A DNA stretch of 64,000 bases from Epiperipatus broadwayi (GCA_028023455.1 JAQFVV010006215.1:8821950-8885949), one strand, 5' to 3'; positions 33,641 to 45,835 are shown, counted from the first letter of the stretch. Numbers and translations are program-made. The notes: generated by a model not told the origin, from the sequence alone.

Positions 33641-34500
33641 ACAAAATCAGAAAAAGAAAAAAGATCAGTAATCAACTGAGGGAGGCCAGAAAATAGGAAA
33701 TTGACCATCTTAGCTCAGATGTGGCAGATGCTTCTAAATTAAAAAAATAAAATTATCAGCAAAGAGAATAAATTCTAAGAAAAATACAAGCAATCTACAA
33801 AAAAAAATACACACTACTAGGGACAATATAAGAAATCAGTCAAAACAAAAAAGAAAGTCTAATACTGATAAGGTTATTAAAAAAAAACAATTAACAAAAA
33901 GAAGAAAATCAAAGGAAAGTATAAGAAATGTTGCTAAGAGAAATAAAAAAAGGCAGTTGATGTCAGATGCTGCTAAGAAAAAAAAAAAAACAGTCAGCAA
34001 AAAGAAGAAAAATTACAAATAAAATATAAGAAAGCAATCATCAAAGAAAAGGAATGTTTCTAAAAATAGAAGCAATTAAAAAAGATCAGAAATGCTGCAA
34101 AGAAAAATAGAAATTATTCAAAATATTGATAAAGATAGAAAAAATTGATGATAGAAATGGAATAAAAAACAGAAATAGATAAGAAATGAATGAGGGTATT
34201 TAGAAAGTCATCCACAATGTAACTTGAACAATAAAGACATGCTAAAAACAAGACAAAAGAACCAGAATGTTCAGGAAGTTATCAACAATATAGATCAAAT
34301 AATGAAAGAGGATAAGAAAGAGGCAACAAAATAGAAGATGCTATATATCATATGCATAAAATAATAATAGAGGATGTTATAAGATTGGATCAAGTAGTGG
34401 AGAATATAAACAACTGAAGTTTTCAAGAGGAAGAAGAATGGCAAGAAGGAATTGAAATATTTGTCAGAAGAATGAAAAAATAAAGTCCACTAGAGAGAAC
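33641..34500 (+). other. Purine-rich block, possible relic of Lys/Arg-rich coding sequence
   Basis: For about 860 bp the plus strand is dominated by A and G. Loosely repeated phrases such as GCAGATGCTTCTAAATTAAA and CAGATGCTGCTAAGAAAAAA, followed by TCAGCAAA/GAG, suggest degenerate internal repeats. Translations are charged (Lys, Arg, Glu, Gln) and interrupted by many stops. It could be an old element ORF encoding a charged repeat, or a purine-rich satellite. Confidence 0.3.
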
Positions 34501-34733
34501 CAAGGACTCCAGTCAACAGTATTTCGGGCTCCTGGTTTCATTCCCTTTTTCCTAGTTTAGGGAATTAAATTTCTCTAAAACTATCCCTATTAAAAAGGGG
34601 TTTCTTAGCTCTCTTTTCATATACAAGCTATATCAACAATGTAACCACAAGTAAGAATAATTTCAACTCTTATAAAAATGCTATGTAAATATATGGCAGC
34701 CATTGAAATTATAAAAGATTTCTACAGAGATTT
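34501..34733. other. Spacer before tandem duplication
   Basis: Purine bias ends near 34490; nothing else recognised. Confidence 0.4.
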
Positions 34734-35380
34734 TACCTTTTAATGAAAATTTTCATTTCACTTAATTTTGTTGAATGAATGAGAAAGTTCAGTTGTTGGG
34801 AGAACCCTCAGGGGTCTAAATCCTAGTTCTTTTGAGAGAGTGGGCTGAAATGAGGGCACTGTGGTGATCATTACCAACATTGGTTTTTTTCATTCACAAG
34901 ATAGAAAAAATATTATTTATGGCGATTCTTTAATGTTATCATCATGAATGATTTTATCAATGTATTATTGCAAAATAAGTTGCAGTTTGGCCTCATGATT
35001 CTAATTGCAAGTGATTCAACTTATTTAATTTTATTGCTTTTAATATTGTTATTGATAGAGCTGGCCTTTTGATGTTCATGTGATTTTCATAATGGATTAG
35101 AATGGTCTTCAGCAGAGACATTTTGAAGCTTGGAATTTTTTTCCTTGTTCTCCATAGTTTTTCCATAATTTTTCCAAAGTATTCAGGATTGCTCTCTTGT
35201 GAAGGTATTCAAGGCCATTTGGAGGAACTGAACAGTAGATTGATTTAGTCCATATTTTATGTTATCTCCAAGTGTTTTCCTATTTCTCAACTTATCTATC
35301 ACAAATTGGATTTCCCAATATTATACTCCTAAAACACTATTGATATTTGAATTTTAGACTTTACAAATCATTCCCAATTG
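34734..35380 (+). repeat. Tandem duplication, unit A (647 bp)
   Basis: Unit A and unit B (35381-35806) share long near-identical runs, for example GTTGTTGGGAG, CCTAAATCCTAGTTCTTTT/CCTAAATCCTGGTTCTTTT, TTGCAGTTTGGCCTCATGAT/GTGCAGTTTGGCCTAATGAT, and the closing TTGGATTTCCCAATATTATA. The units abut directly. No coding sequence is recognisable; the frame in unit B (35608-35796) has no domain. Confidence 0.8.
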
Positions 35381-35806
35381 TACCTTTTAATTAAAATTTT
35401 CATTACACTCAACTTTGCTGATTGAATGAGAGAGTCTGGTTGTTGGGAGGGGCCCCAAAGACCTAAATCCTGGTTCTTTTAAGGGGGATAGAATGAGGGT
35501 GCTGTGGAAATTGTTGCTAATGTTGATTTTCTCATTCACAAGAGGAAAAAAATGCTATTCATACTGGTTTTAGCATTATTGTTATAAATGATTTTATCCA
35601 AACATTATTGCAAAATAAAGTGCAGTTTGGCCTAATGATTTTAATTGCAAGTGATTCATCCCATTTAAATTTATTATTTTTAATGTTGTTATCTCCAAGT
35701 GCTTTCCTATTCTCAAATTATCCATTGCAAATTGGATTTCTCAATATTGTACTCCTAAAATGCTATTCATATTTAAACTCTAGACTTTATGAATAATTCC
35801 TAATTG
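35381..35806 (+). repeat. Tandem duplication, unit B with ~213-bp deletion
   Basis: Aligns to unit A from its first base, but lacks the part corresponding to about 35053-35265. In unit A both borders of that segment carry GTTAT, consistent with deletion between 5-bp direct repeats. Confidence 0.75.
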
Positions 35807-37245
35807 TAACATTCATTTGTCTTTAATCGTTAATACACATCCTTTCCACATCCCTTTCCCTTCTCATATGTATCATTTCCCTTTCACCAAGTTGCTCCTA
35901 AATTTCATTTTTACCATTCTTTGTAAAACTTTTATCTAATTGTATTTATAACTTTTTTTTTGATTAATAAACCCTCATCACTGGGGGAAGAAAAATGAAT
36001 GAAAGAATAAGTATAAAGGAAATGCCTCATAAAGTATCAAAGATTAAACAGGAGTCTGAGACATGGGTAGTCAACCAATGTCAAGTCAGTGAGAGCATAA
36101 AAATAATTTAAGAAAAGTTACATAAAAATTGTAAACAGATGAAGAATGAGAAAGAGAAATATATAAAAGGACTATATGAAGAAGTGTTACAAAAGAGTAT
36201 AATTAAATAAAATTCAAAAGCAGAGCTGATAGAAGTTAACAAATAGAGTTATAATAAAAAATCAAACTAACTAGTATCATATGTTAATTGATTTCTTAAG
36301 ATTATGACATTTAAGAGTGATGCCGATGAAACTCCTACAGAACATCCTGACAAATTAGGCAACTATTTTTATTAAATCAAGTGGAGAAGCACTATAATAT
36401 AGTACTGGTTTATGCTAACCTCCAAGAGACATCAAATTACTGGTGGAAATTATTGTCACACAAACCAGAAATTTTTTTCAAAAATATGAAGGTAATTTTT
36501 TGCTTGAATACTGGACCAAGGTAAACCAATATGGTTTATAGGAGGAAGTATCACAAGAGAAATATAAAATAGATGTAGAAGATATGTATATTCAGTTTTA
36601 CAATGCCATATATAATAGTTGAATGACTTAATAGAATGAACTTTGTCAGATGTTCCAGTAATCACAATTACCAGGCATAAGCTGTCATGTAAGGTAGTCC
36701 AAAGATTATGTATGCAGACAGAAGAACTATTTGAGAAGGTTTTACAATTTCTAAATTTTTTATAACTGCTTCAACAAATGTTAAAATGGAATAACAAAAA
36801 AAATTGATTCAACCGTTTTACAGTAAAAGGCCTCAAGAGGGAGAATGCAAATATATTCAGAATAGTGATTAAAAAAATAAAAAAGCTAGTCTACAAAAAA
36901 TAAAACATGAAAAAGAAAAAAAAAGAAAAGTAATAATAATTTGGAGAAAGTAGGATTGATTTCAGAAACTAGTAGTGAAGACCAATTAAACAAGATTTTA
37001 CCACCATTCTGCATATCTATTCAGGTAAAGACATCAGATAGGTTGAAGAATAATATCTAGTTTGTTCTCTACAGAAAAATAAATTATAAGTTCTCAAATT
37101 TATGTCAAGGCTTCATACACCATGCCAAAGCATAAGGTAAAATGTTTTCATATTAGAAAATAAAAGAGAAGAGAAACTAAAATATTTGGCATTTGATATT
37201 TTTTCCAGAAAAGAAATATTCAACTAAACATAACTCTTTGCATAC
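35807..37245. other. A-rich DNA, possible decayed coding relic
   Basis: Around 36300-36640 short stretches look protein-like on the plus strand (for example VLVYANLQETSNYWWKLLSH near 36400-36460), but frames break often and I recognise no family. It may continue the relic at 33641-34500. The minus-strand frame 36456-36665 is a shadow. Confidence 0.25.
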
Positions 37246-37301
37246 ATGATTACTCTGGCTTGCACTGGGTGGCATTATGCTATGGAGAGTTTGCCTCTGT
37301 T
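37246..37301 (+). repeat. Family 1 fragment (one arm only)
   Basis: ATGATTACTCTGGCTTGCAC, then TGGGTGGCATTATG, then CTATGGAGAGTTTGCC correspond to the right arm of the fold-back family. Confidence 0.6.
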
Positions 37302-38648
37302 AGAAAAGAAATGTTCATGAAAAAAACCTATACTTTATCTTAATTTTATTTCCATTTAAATGGATGGAGTGAAATAAAAAAACATCTATTTTTATGTAAC
37401 TGCAATATAATATATCCATTAAATAAAAATTTAGTACAAATAATTTCAAATAATTAGTAATTTACAATAAAAAAAGAACTTTTGCAAAAACCATATCACT
37501 TTTTTCCATAAATTCAACAATAAATATAACTACAGTCAAGCTTTTTAAACATAACTGTATACATATTAACAGACTTGTGGTTTCTGTCCATCTTCAGAAG
37601 TGGAATTCAAGCATCTTTGGTTTATGTAGGCATGAAAACACTCAGCGTATGAAGCACATAATTAATGATTGTATAAATTATGTATACAATAAAAAAATTG
37701 AAAGATATAAGAAAGGTATTTGAGAATTGATATTTGCTTGGAATTTCTCCAGACTTCTTTATAATGTTAGTAAATTCTTATTTGCCTAAAAAACAATTTA
37801 AATAAATAAAGTAGCCTAATAAATAGACTTTTTCCACTTTTTTAACAGAGACGCTGAAAAGAGATTCACCCTACTGTAGACCATACATTTATGGTATCAT
37901 ATTTTTTTTTACTTAAAATCATTTTCTATCATAAAGGCAGTAGCTGATTATGTATTATCTATATTTTGAAATTTGTTTATTTACCATTTCAATTTATCCT
38001 GATATTCTATTCATAGTTGTTATTATAAAATGATTATAAGTGTTTTTATTTTTGGGTTAATATATTCACATGGTATATGTTGCCAAATTTGTTAACTATG
38101 TATAACAAATTTATATATTAAAGATGATTTATCATCTATAAAATGTATGGCTTTCTCACCGATTATTGTCTCTGGGTATAAAGATTTATAATTTTGTTTT
38201 TAGATTTGTATGATATATAAACTTTTTATTATAGCTACACAAATCTTGTTTTCCATGAAAGTTTTTGTAACTGTTTATAAAGCATCATAATTTATTTTTG
38301 CAAAATGATTCCTCTCCAGAATTAATTTGTTTCAAAATTTTGGTACATCTAATGTTTTTGTGGTTTAGTGAAATTAACTTAATGGATGCTCAAATTTGTC
38401 AGTGTTTGATCATTACATGACATCCACTGAAACAAATTGTTCATTATTAAATACAACAATATTATTTGATCTATGTAATTATTTAGTATCTTTAGAGATG
38501 CATTTCATAAAACAAGTAAATACCAAAAGCTAACAACTATCATCCTTATTTTCTGATCTAGTTTGTTCTCAAATATGGAGAGACTTTGCTCATAATGCAT
38601 TATGAACAAAATATCTTCATATTTGAAATACAGTTGAACCAAAAAGTA
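37302..38648. other. AT-rich DNA, nothing recognised
   Basis: No supported feature. Confidence 0.5.
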
Positions 38649-38660
38649 ATGATAATAGTA

Positions 38661-38933
38661 TTAAACATCACATGATCACCATTTTATGCTTGCTTATAAG
38701 TGTTATTAAAACAGGCAAAACTCTCTATACATATTGCCACTCAGTGCAAGACAGAGTAATGCTTTCAGATCCAAAGCTCCTCACTGATGAAGGCCACAAG
38801 CCAGGATCTAGTCTGGGGATATTGGATGAGTAGACACTAGATAGGAATTTTATGACAAGCCTTCTGGCATCCATTGATTACTCTGGCTTGCACTGAATGA
38901 TAATACGTATAGAGAGTTTTGCCTGTTTTAATT
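38661..38933 (+). mobile_element. Fold-back element, family 1, ~273 bp
   Basis: Begins TTAAACATCACATGATCACC like the other copies, has a left arm reduced to about 60 bp (AAACTCTCTATACATATTGC ... GACAGAGTAAT), then jumps to the inner arm (TCAGATCCAAAGCTCCTCAC) and a full right arm ending GTTTTGCCTGTTTTAATT. Flanks ATGATAATAGTA (38649-38660) and ATGATAGTA (38934-38942) may be a target-site duplication with a 3-bp indel. The missing half-arm looks like a deletion within the palindrome. Confidence 0.7.
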
Positions 38934-38942
38934 ATGATAGTA

Positions 38943-39466
38943 ATTAACTCCTGATACACCATTCAACTGCATTTAAGAGTCACTTTAAATTTAATAATTT
39001 TATAATCTAAAATCAACAGTCAGGCTAGCAACAGATCATGTATGAAGTAAAAAAAGATCTAATATTCAAAATGTATTGTATGTTAACCTGTGATATTACT
39101 AATAATTGGATTTGTTTATAAACATGTATATAAAGTATGAATTTTTCTAAAAACTTCTGACAGCTAAACTAGATGATAAAAATAATACAATATATAATTG
39201 AAAATACTTTTAGATATGCCTTTTTATCAACCTCAAATCTTCTTCTTGAACGCTGAAAGTAAATATTATAAAAAAAGAAAATGCCAAGTAATGTAGAAAG
39301 AAAAGAGTAATATATTTTCTATCTAAAAATAAATAAATATCAATTTAATTATAGTGCTGAATGCTCTTGTGAGTTAAGCTTTCTAAAACAACCAGCTGAA
39401 AAATGTTTGACTTATTTTGTATTTGTAATTCAATTTATAAATTAGGTAAAACAACTTGCCAACAAC
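38943..39466. other. AT-rich DNA, nothing recognised
   Basis: No supported feature. Confidence 0.5.
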
Positions 39467-39564
39467 TGCAAGCGTTGGTGGCCTAGCGGTTAACATAGCT
39501 GCCTTCCAAGCAGATGGCCCGCGTTTGCTTCGTGGTCAACGCATTTGACATATGAAAAAAAAAA
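39467..39564 (+). mobile_element. Glycine-tRNA-like SINE
   Basis: tRNA-like body 39472-39543 (GCGTTGGTGGCCTAGCGG ... TGGTCAACGCA) with TTCCAAGCAG in the anticodon arm, then TTTGACATATG and ten A. The B box is decayed (CGTTTGCTTCG). The leader is TGCAA instead of GTCAA, so only part of the leader-trailer pairing remains. No clear flanking duplication. Confidence 0.75.
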
Positions 39565-41439
39565 TACTTTTAACATTATAAAATACATTTCACTTTTTAA
39601 TTCTGAAATCATATTTTTATTTACAGTCAGCAATTGACACCCATATGATGGACTGCAGAGGAATCTAAGATCTTTATCTCCAATTAAATATGCTACCATC
39701 CATTTACTAAACTTAGGTTAAGAAGCAACTACCGGTCATGAATTTATAAATTTACATATTATATATATATAATATACTTCATCTTATATTTAATAATTGA
39801 TTTTTGAAATATCATAAACAAATTTGTAATACAAAATTCAATTAATAACTTTTGTTATTATAACTTTATTATGAATTTGTTTGAAATTGATTTAATAATC
39901 TTTCAATGTACAATATAAATTTTATATTTCTTTTCCATTATTTTTCTAAAACAAATATTTTAAATCCTAAATTGATAACTAATTTAACTTATAATTTATT
40001 AACTGCTGCACATAAATGGTCCATCATAAAAATATTTCAAAATAAAATATATTGCAAATATTAATGAAATGTAGTGTAATGTGCCCAAGGAATATATGTG
40101 TTTTTACCTTAACTAAGATAAAAATGTTACACTAGTTTACAATACAATTTGAGACTCTCATTAGAAATATTATATTACTTGGGCATTATTAAGGAATGGA
40201 AATATTTATTGTTTAATGTGCATATAATTCTGGGAGTAAAAAAGGCTATGTTGCACATAAAATAATATTAAAGAGAAGTTTTATGATTTTAGTTATGCTC
40301 TCTTTTTATCAAAAAGTTTCAATTTAGATTATGTGTATTTAATGTTAATGTAAAAAATATTTTAAATAATTTTTTAATATTGTAATGTTCTTTTTGACAT
40401 TTAGGAAAAACTTTACTATTTAGGTTCAACTTATCCACAACTAAATATACCTACTGTCATTTACCAAATAGTTAGATAAGTTACTGTGAGCTTATAAATC
40501 TTTGAAAATAAATCTTATATATGTTTAAAACCCTGACGTTTTTTCCAAAATTTATCTGAAGATATTCAAACCAAGTGATAGGTATGGCATAATGGTATGC
40601 TATTAACTTGGTATACACATTTTCATATTATGTATTTTAATATATATATATATATGATCACTACTAATAAGCTTTTATTTACATAAACGTCAAGAGAGAT
40701 AGAATTCAATATCTCTTTCATTGTCTCCACCTCCAGACTAGCTGGTTTTGAGCTAGTTGGCTCACATCAAAAACAAAAGCTTGTTGGAAGCTATTGGTAA
40801 AGCTCCATCTAGTGATCATAAAATGCAAGCTTAAAGCAAGTTACGAAATTTATAACTTGTTTTGTTTAATATATATATGATTAAGAGAAGAAAACCACCA
40901 CTCTAAATATTGATTAAAAGATCAAGGATAAAATAAGTCCACCTATTCTTAGAGTTTGTGATGTATATACACTTACTTCTGTTACAGCAATACAAATTCT
41001 GAGTGAAATAACTATACCAGTCAGCTAGATTATGTCATTTATTAATTATTAAATTAATAATCACCTACACAATGGTGAAGATAAAATCTCTTTTAATAAT
41101 CTTTAATTATTATTTAACAATAATTCTATGTAATTATTAAAAAAAAAAACCAAGATTATTAAAAGAGTGAGTCTATGATTGTATAGTTGATTATTCATCT
41201 AATAAATGTTAAAAGTCATATTCTAGTTGGATAGTATACTACTTTCACACTGAATTTTTATCTGTATTGACAAAGATAAGTTTACATACATCAAAAGGTT
41301 CAAGAATAGGTGGATTCATTATGTTTGCGCTTCTTTTTCAACATTTAGAGTGCTATTTAAGAGACAGGTTTTTTCCTCTTAATTGCATATACATTAAGCT
41401 ATGTTACTTCTATATATCTGTCATTTTTCACCATAATTC
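39565..41439. other. AT-rich DNA, nothing recognised
   Basis: No repeat family or gene. The minus-strand frame 39490-39699 overlaps the SINE and is not real. Confidence 0.5.
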
Positions 41440-41760
41440 ATTTTATCTGATCTCTAGCCTCTCTCCTGCACATCATGCTAGTACATTTTCTTATTTTATC
41501 CATCCATCTCACAAGTGGTCTCTTTCTAGGTCTTTTACAATCTCTTGGAATCCGATTTACAATTTCAATTGTCTATCCATTATCATCTTTTTTATGATTA
41601 TGTCCATCCCATCTCATTTTCCATCTCTTAATTTTTTTCACTGATGTTGGTAATACATGTATGTTTTCACATCCATGTATTTATTTCATTTATGATTTCT
41701 TTTGTTGCACCTAACATGTCTTATCATACTGCATTGAGTTGTCTGAAGTCTGTATTATAT
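41440..41760 (-). pseudogene. C-terminal LINE remnant, (GAT)n-tailed family, copy 1
   Basis: The minus strand of about 41451-41558 reads DCKRPRKRPLVRWMDKIRKC, then TSMMCRREARD, resembling the conserved end of RTE/jockey-like ORF2 proteins (R-x-R-GRP-x-RW-D-I). Upstream minus-strand sequence (41560-41760) aligns with the copies at 51240 and 53820. A top-strand frame at 41267-41644 is the antisense shadow. The piece is 5'-truncated and frameshifted. Confidence 0.65.
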
Positions 41761-41761
41761 A

Positions 41762-41962
41762 TATATAAAGACATATTTTGTGGATTTATCCATGTTAAAA
41801 AATGTAAATATTGATATACCAACATTTTGACTTGATCACACAAGTCATCCACTGAAAAATAAAAGATAGAAAGATAGATGACTTATGTGATCAAGTCAAA
41901 ACATCGGTATATCAATATTTAAATTTTAAACATGGATGAACCTGCAAAATTTATCTTTTATA
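41762..41962. repeat. Fold-back repeat with ~85-bp arms
   Basis: Left arm 41762-41852 (GACATATTTTGTGGATTTAT ... TTTTGACTTGATCACACAAG) pairs with right arm 41877-41962 (ATGACTTATGTGATCAAGTC ... CATGGATGAACCTGCAAAAT). The shared core AAATATTGATATACC is intact in both arms. The loop is about 24 bases, purine-rich. It lies directly beside the LINE remnant and is unlike families 1 and 2. Confidence 0.8.
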
Positions 41963-44126
41963 TATGAAACCCATGAAAATCTTTGTACTAACATATATAT
42001 ATACATAAAGAATTTTAAATGCTACACTAAAGACAATTTAATATATAAATTAAATGCTGAATTGTTTATCATTTTCTTTTGAAATATTTTTAATCAGTTA
42101 GTACATGCTTTTGGCCACTCCTGCTGGAAGGAACTTTTTTATTGTGAATGCGATAATTCTATATGTGGACTAATTTATGCAGCCATTTTTTTGTTAGTGT
42201 GTTTCATTTACTACTATATTGCATGTTAATAAATACTTTTCATCTTTTTACAGTTTTATCAATCTTTGAGAATATATTGTGATACTGGGCATTAATCCTT
42301 TCAGCAAATGATTAACATGAAGCATTGTACAACAAAAAAAAACAATATTTAATATTTTTTATTTATAATAATTTATAAACCATAGTATAAATAATCTAGG
42401 CCCAAATATATACAATATTAAAATTATTCAAATATATAATTCTGGCGCCCATAGTAAATAAAATTAAAAGTTGATTTTGTCAATAGCACAATTCGTAACA
42501 ATTAATAGGCTGAAGTTGATCAGGAAAAATAGCTGTGTTTTTAGAATAGAAATACAACTTTCTTCTTTTTTGACATAGCTTGATCAACTCACGCGTAGTT
42601 TATATTAGCGTGTAAAGGCCTAGCAAAATGGAAAAACGTTACAATATAATAGATATAAAGACTGTCTATAAGCAAAACGAGTAATTATACTACTGAATAC
42701 TTCAAACAATAATACATGATCATTATCAATGGTAAATTTTATGGCTGCTATTTTTTTCAATTAAATTATTCTACACTTTCAGTTTGAGAAGTACATCATT
42801 ATCTTTAATGGTACAATTTAACATTAAGATGCTTTGTAAAATTAGAAAAATAATTTTATGAAATTAAATTATTATAAATAGAAAATATATATTTTATATA
42901 AATATGACTAGTGATACATTTTATATGTCATTATAATAAAATCAGAATTTAAAAAATAAAAAAAATATTACAGCTGTTCAATGACTGTTCAATATTCTGC
43001 AAGGTATTAAAAGTGGATAAAACCCATTTTTACCTTTCACAGGTATGACATAATGAAAAACAAACACATGTATGAAATCTTGGTATTTCATAATTCTATA
43101 TTAAACAAAGAATGCATGCTATTTATTAAATTTATAAATAGTGATAGAACATAGTGTAAATTTCTGTGCTAATGGATGGGTAGTAGAATTGAGAAAAAAA
43201 GTGTACACTGTTAAAATTAGAAAATGTAAAAATATCTCTATGATGCAACAATTGTAAATTCTTTTCCAAAGTTTCAATGAGGATAGAAACTAATTTTTAT
43301 CTTGTGTAAGGTTAATGTAATGGAAAGCATGGAGCTATCACCATGGCATTGAGATTCAGGTGTTGATACTTGCAGTTCGTTCTGTATAGTGAGAAAGAAT
43401 TGTCTGACTATATTGTGACTGAGTGTCATATAGTGGTGTTGAGAATAAAGGACACTAAAAAAATAAAAATAGGTAACTGGGAAAACACTTTTGGTAATAT
43501 GCATGTTTTCAAAAAACATTATAAACTATTGTCATTATAATTTTAATTCCATTTTCAAAAAGAAAAAGAACAAAGAAATTTCAAATTAGGTATTATCCTC
43601 AAAAATGAAAATAATATAATAAATGAAACAAAGTAGAATAAACAAATTTAAAAGAACTGCTCCTATCACAATGTTTACAAACATTATTTCCAATGTTTTA
43701 TTATTAAAAAATTTACTATATATTATTATAATTTATATATCTTACACAAATTGTTTATAAAGATTATGATGTTGAAAAACATTTGAGAGCTTTCATCATT
43801 TATTTAATATTTTTTGTAAGATTATGTTTCATAACTCAGTCTTGTAGAATAACTGAACTTATAGTTTCACGTCACCAGAGATATTCATGATTTAGAATTT
43901 GGATCTAGATTAAATGATCCTGGAAATGTTTATATTAGATAACTTTATCCCCCCCCTCCCTTTCCTAAAAATAATTATACTTTATATTTTTCTGATAATA
44001 GAGATCTAATTTAAAATTTGTAGAGTATTATTTTGAATAGTTTTATTAAATATAATTTTATGAGGTTATATTGATTTATTTCGTTTAAAAGGATTAAATG
44101 CAATTTAAACGAAAGAAGAGATTTTA
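41963..44126. other. AT-rich DNA, nothing recognised
   Basis: No gene. The frame 43274-43519 on the minus strand has no recognisable domain. Confidence 0.5.
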
Positions 44127-44376
44127 ATTATTTGGTTTTGAATTTTTTAAAGATCAATTTAGATATATTGCATCTAAATTTTATTTTATGAAATATGAAC
44201 GAAAATTTAATTGTTTGATGAAAGTTGATAGTGCAAATTTCAATAATAATGTGGTTATAGAGATTGACAACGATAATTATAAAACAGCTAATACTGGTGA
44301 AATTACTTTAACTGTAAAAGAATTGAAAATTTATATCAAAGATCGTAATTTCATCCTGTTTAATTTTATTTATTGA
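44127..44376 (+). pseudogene. Possible piggyBac-type transposase relic
   Basis: An open frame follows a TAA at 44125-44127 and reads FEFFKDQFRYIASKFYFMKY, then ERKFNCLMKVDSANF. This recalls the piggyBac transposase core, where a YI-SKP-KYGIK string precedes a hydrophobic strand with a catalytic Asp. Here KVD supplies a possible Asp. The rest, ending TGEITLTVKELKIYIKDRNF, could correspond to the following strand and linker; alternatively it resembles the OB-fold end of a class II aminoacyl-tRNA synthetase. The match is short and judged by eye. Confidence 0.25.
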
Positions 44377-44494
44377 ATTCAATAATGCAAATCATGAGAT
44401 AATATAAATCTTCAGTTAGTTTTAAGTGGATGTTTAAAAAATAAATAAACTTTTAATTAATCTGTTAATATTAAATGTCATAAAACAAAACCAA

Positions 44495-44620
44495 TAGTTA
44501 ATCATCATCATCATCATTGCCAATCATTACCAATCCACTGTAGAATAAAGGTCTCTCTTCTCCACATCACCCTACACACTTTCTTATTTTATCCATCCAT
44601 ATCATGCAATAATTTCTCAG
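44495..44620 (-). mobile_element. LINE 3' end with (GAT)n tail, copy 2
   Basis: Minus strand: a RWMDKIRKCVG-like segment (about 44570-44600), then GAGACCTTTATTCTACAGTG, GATTGG and a (GAT)n tail (top strand ATCATCATCATCATC at 44503-44517). It shows the true 3' terminus of the family seen at 41440, 51240 and 53820. Confidence 0.65.
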
Positions 44621-45253
44621 TAAAATAGAGCTGACTGTTCTGTTATAATAAAGGAAGGGGTATTTAGATAGAAGGTAGATAAAAAATTGAACAATTATAA
44701 ATACACTTGGTTAAAAACACATTCTAGTAGTTTAATGAAAAGGAGTTTAATAAGTACTATGACAAAAATGGAAACATAAAAAAAAATGTAATGGGCTGAA
44801 ATATTTAAAATGTTATCTTAATGATTTCATACCAGCTAAGTTGTTATGAATATTAAAACCTATAAATGTTTTCTTGAAATTTTTGATTTTACTAATAGTT
44901 TTGTTGAAGAATTTCCAAGTTCTTGAAATTTTTTTGAAGGAATTGTTAATTTTGGAATTTACAATGTAATATTTTTTGAAGTTTATGGTAGTATTAATAA
45001 TTTAAAGATAAAAGATAATTAGGTATAGGATGATTTTGAGATAGAACATAGGCATCATTTTTTAAATAGATTAAGCAGTACTGATGCTCTAATTTCTGTG
45101 TCATCTAATAATGGATCTTAATCCTGAGATGAAATTAAAATTATTAAGAAAATGTTTTTGTTGCTAGAGCATATTATGTACTTATTTATATTAGTAAGCT
45201 TTATAAAAATAAAAAAAGTAAATAGTAGGTTATTTTATATTAAATTTGCATGG
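44621..45253. other. AT-rich DNA, nothing recognised
   Basis: No supported feature. Confidence 0.45.
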
Positions 45254-45524
45254 AGGCAAAACTCTTCGTACAGTAGTGCCACTCAGTGCAAGCCAGAGTA
45301 ATTAATGGATAAAGGATGTTTCTGCATAAAATCCTTATCTAGTGCCTAATCCAAAATAATCTGAGGATATTGGATGAGTATTCACTAAATAGGAATGTTA
45401 TGCACAAACCTTCCTGCATCCAATGATTACTCTGACTTGCACTGAGTGGTACTATGGTTTGGAGAGTTTTGTCTGTGTAAACAGCTTGTGTAAGCATAAA
45501 GAATGGTGATCATGTGATGTTTAA
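45254..45524 (-). mobile_element. Fold-back element, family 1, reversed orientation
   Basis: Arms AGGCAAAACTCTTCGTACAG ... GTGCCTAATCC and GGATATTGGATGAGTATTCA ... GGAGAGTTTTGTCTG are reverse-complementary. The leader lies at the right in reverse (AGCATAAAGAATGGTGATCA, TGTGATGTTTAAT), so this copy is inserted in minus orientation. No convincing target duplication was seen. Confidence 0.7.
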
Positions 45525-45834
45525 TATTTTAACTTTGAATTATTTGGGATATATTAATTATTTGGAAGAGAGAATTATTAATTATGTCAAGAATATTATT
45601 TAAAATTATTTGTTAGGTATTTGATTATTTATTTAATTGAAATAATTATTAAATAAAATTGATAACTTTTATCATTCTATAAAACACATTTTCGAAAATG
45701 AAGAGTTAGTCATTGTTGAGCTAAAGTTTTTAGATCCATTAATAATAAGATATTTAAAAGTTAAGTGTTGATGTGTAGCTATTATGCTAAAAGTAAGGAT
45801 TGAAAACTTATTTTTGGACTAGATAGCCCGATCA
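45525..45834. other. AT-rich DNA, nothing recognised
   Basis: No supported feature. Confidence 0.45.
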
Positions 45835-45835
45835 T

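Noticed and set aside
41267-41644. 125-residue top-strand frame
   Set aside because: The 3' two-thirds is the antisense of a LINE C-terminus and the 5' part shows no domain.
42443-42452. TGGCGCCC-like word resembling a retroviral/LTR primer-binding site
   Set aside because: Only eight bases match, no LTR pair, no polypurine tract and no gag-pol reading frame are nearby.
44188-44376. Bacterial aminoacyl-tRNA synthetase fragment (TGEITLTVKELKI resembles an OB-fold strand pair)
   Set aside because: Only about 13 residues are similar, upstream residues do not fit, and no other bacterial-like sequence exists nearby; transfer from a bacterium is not supported.
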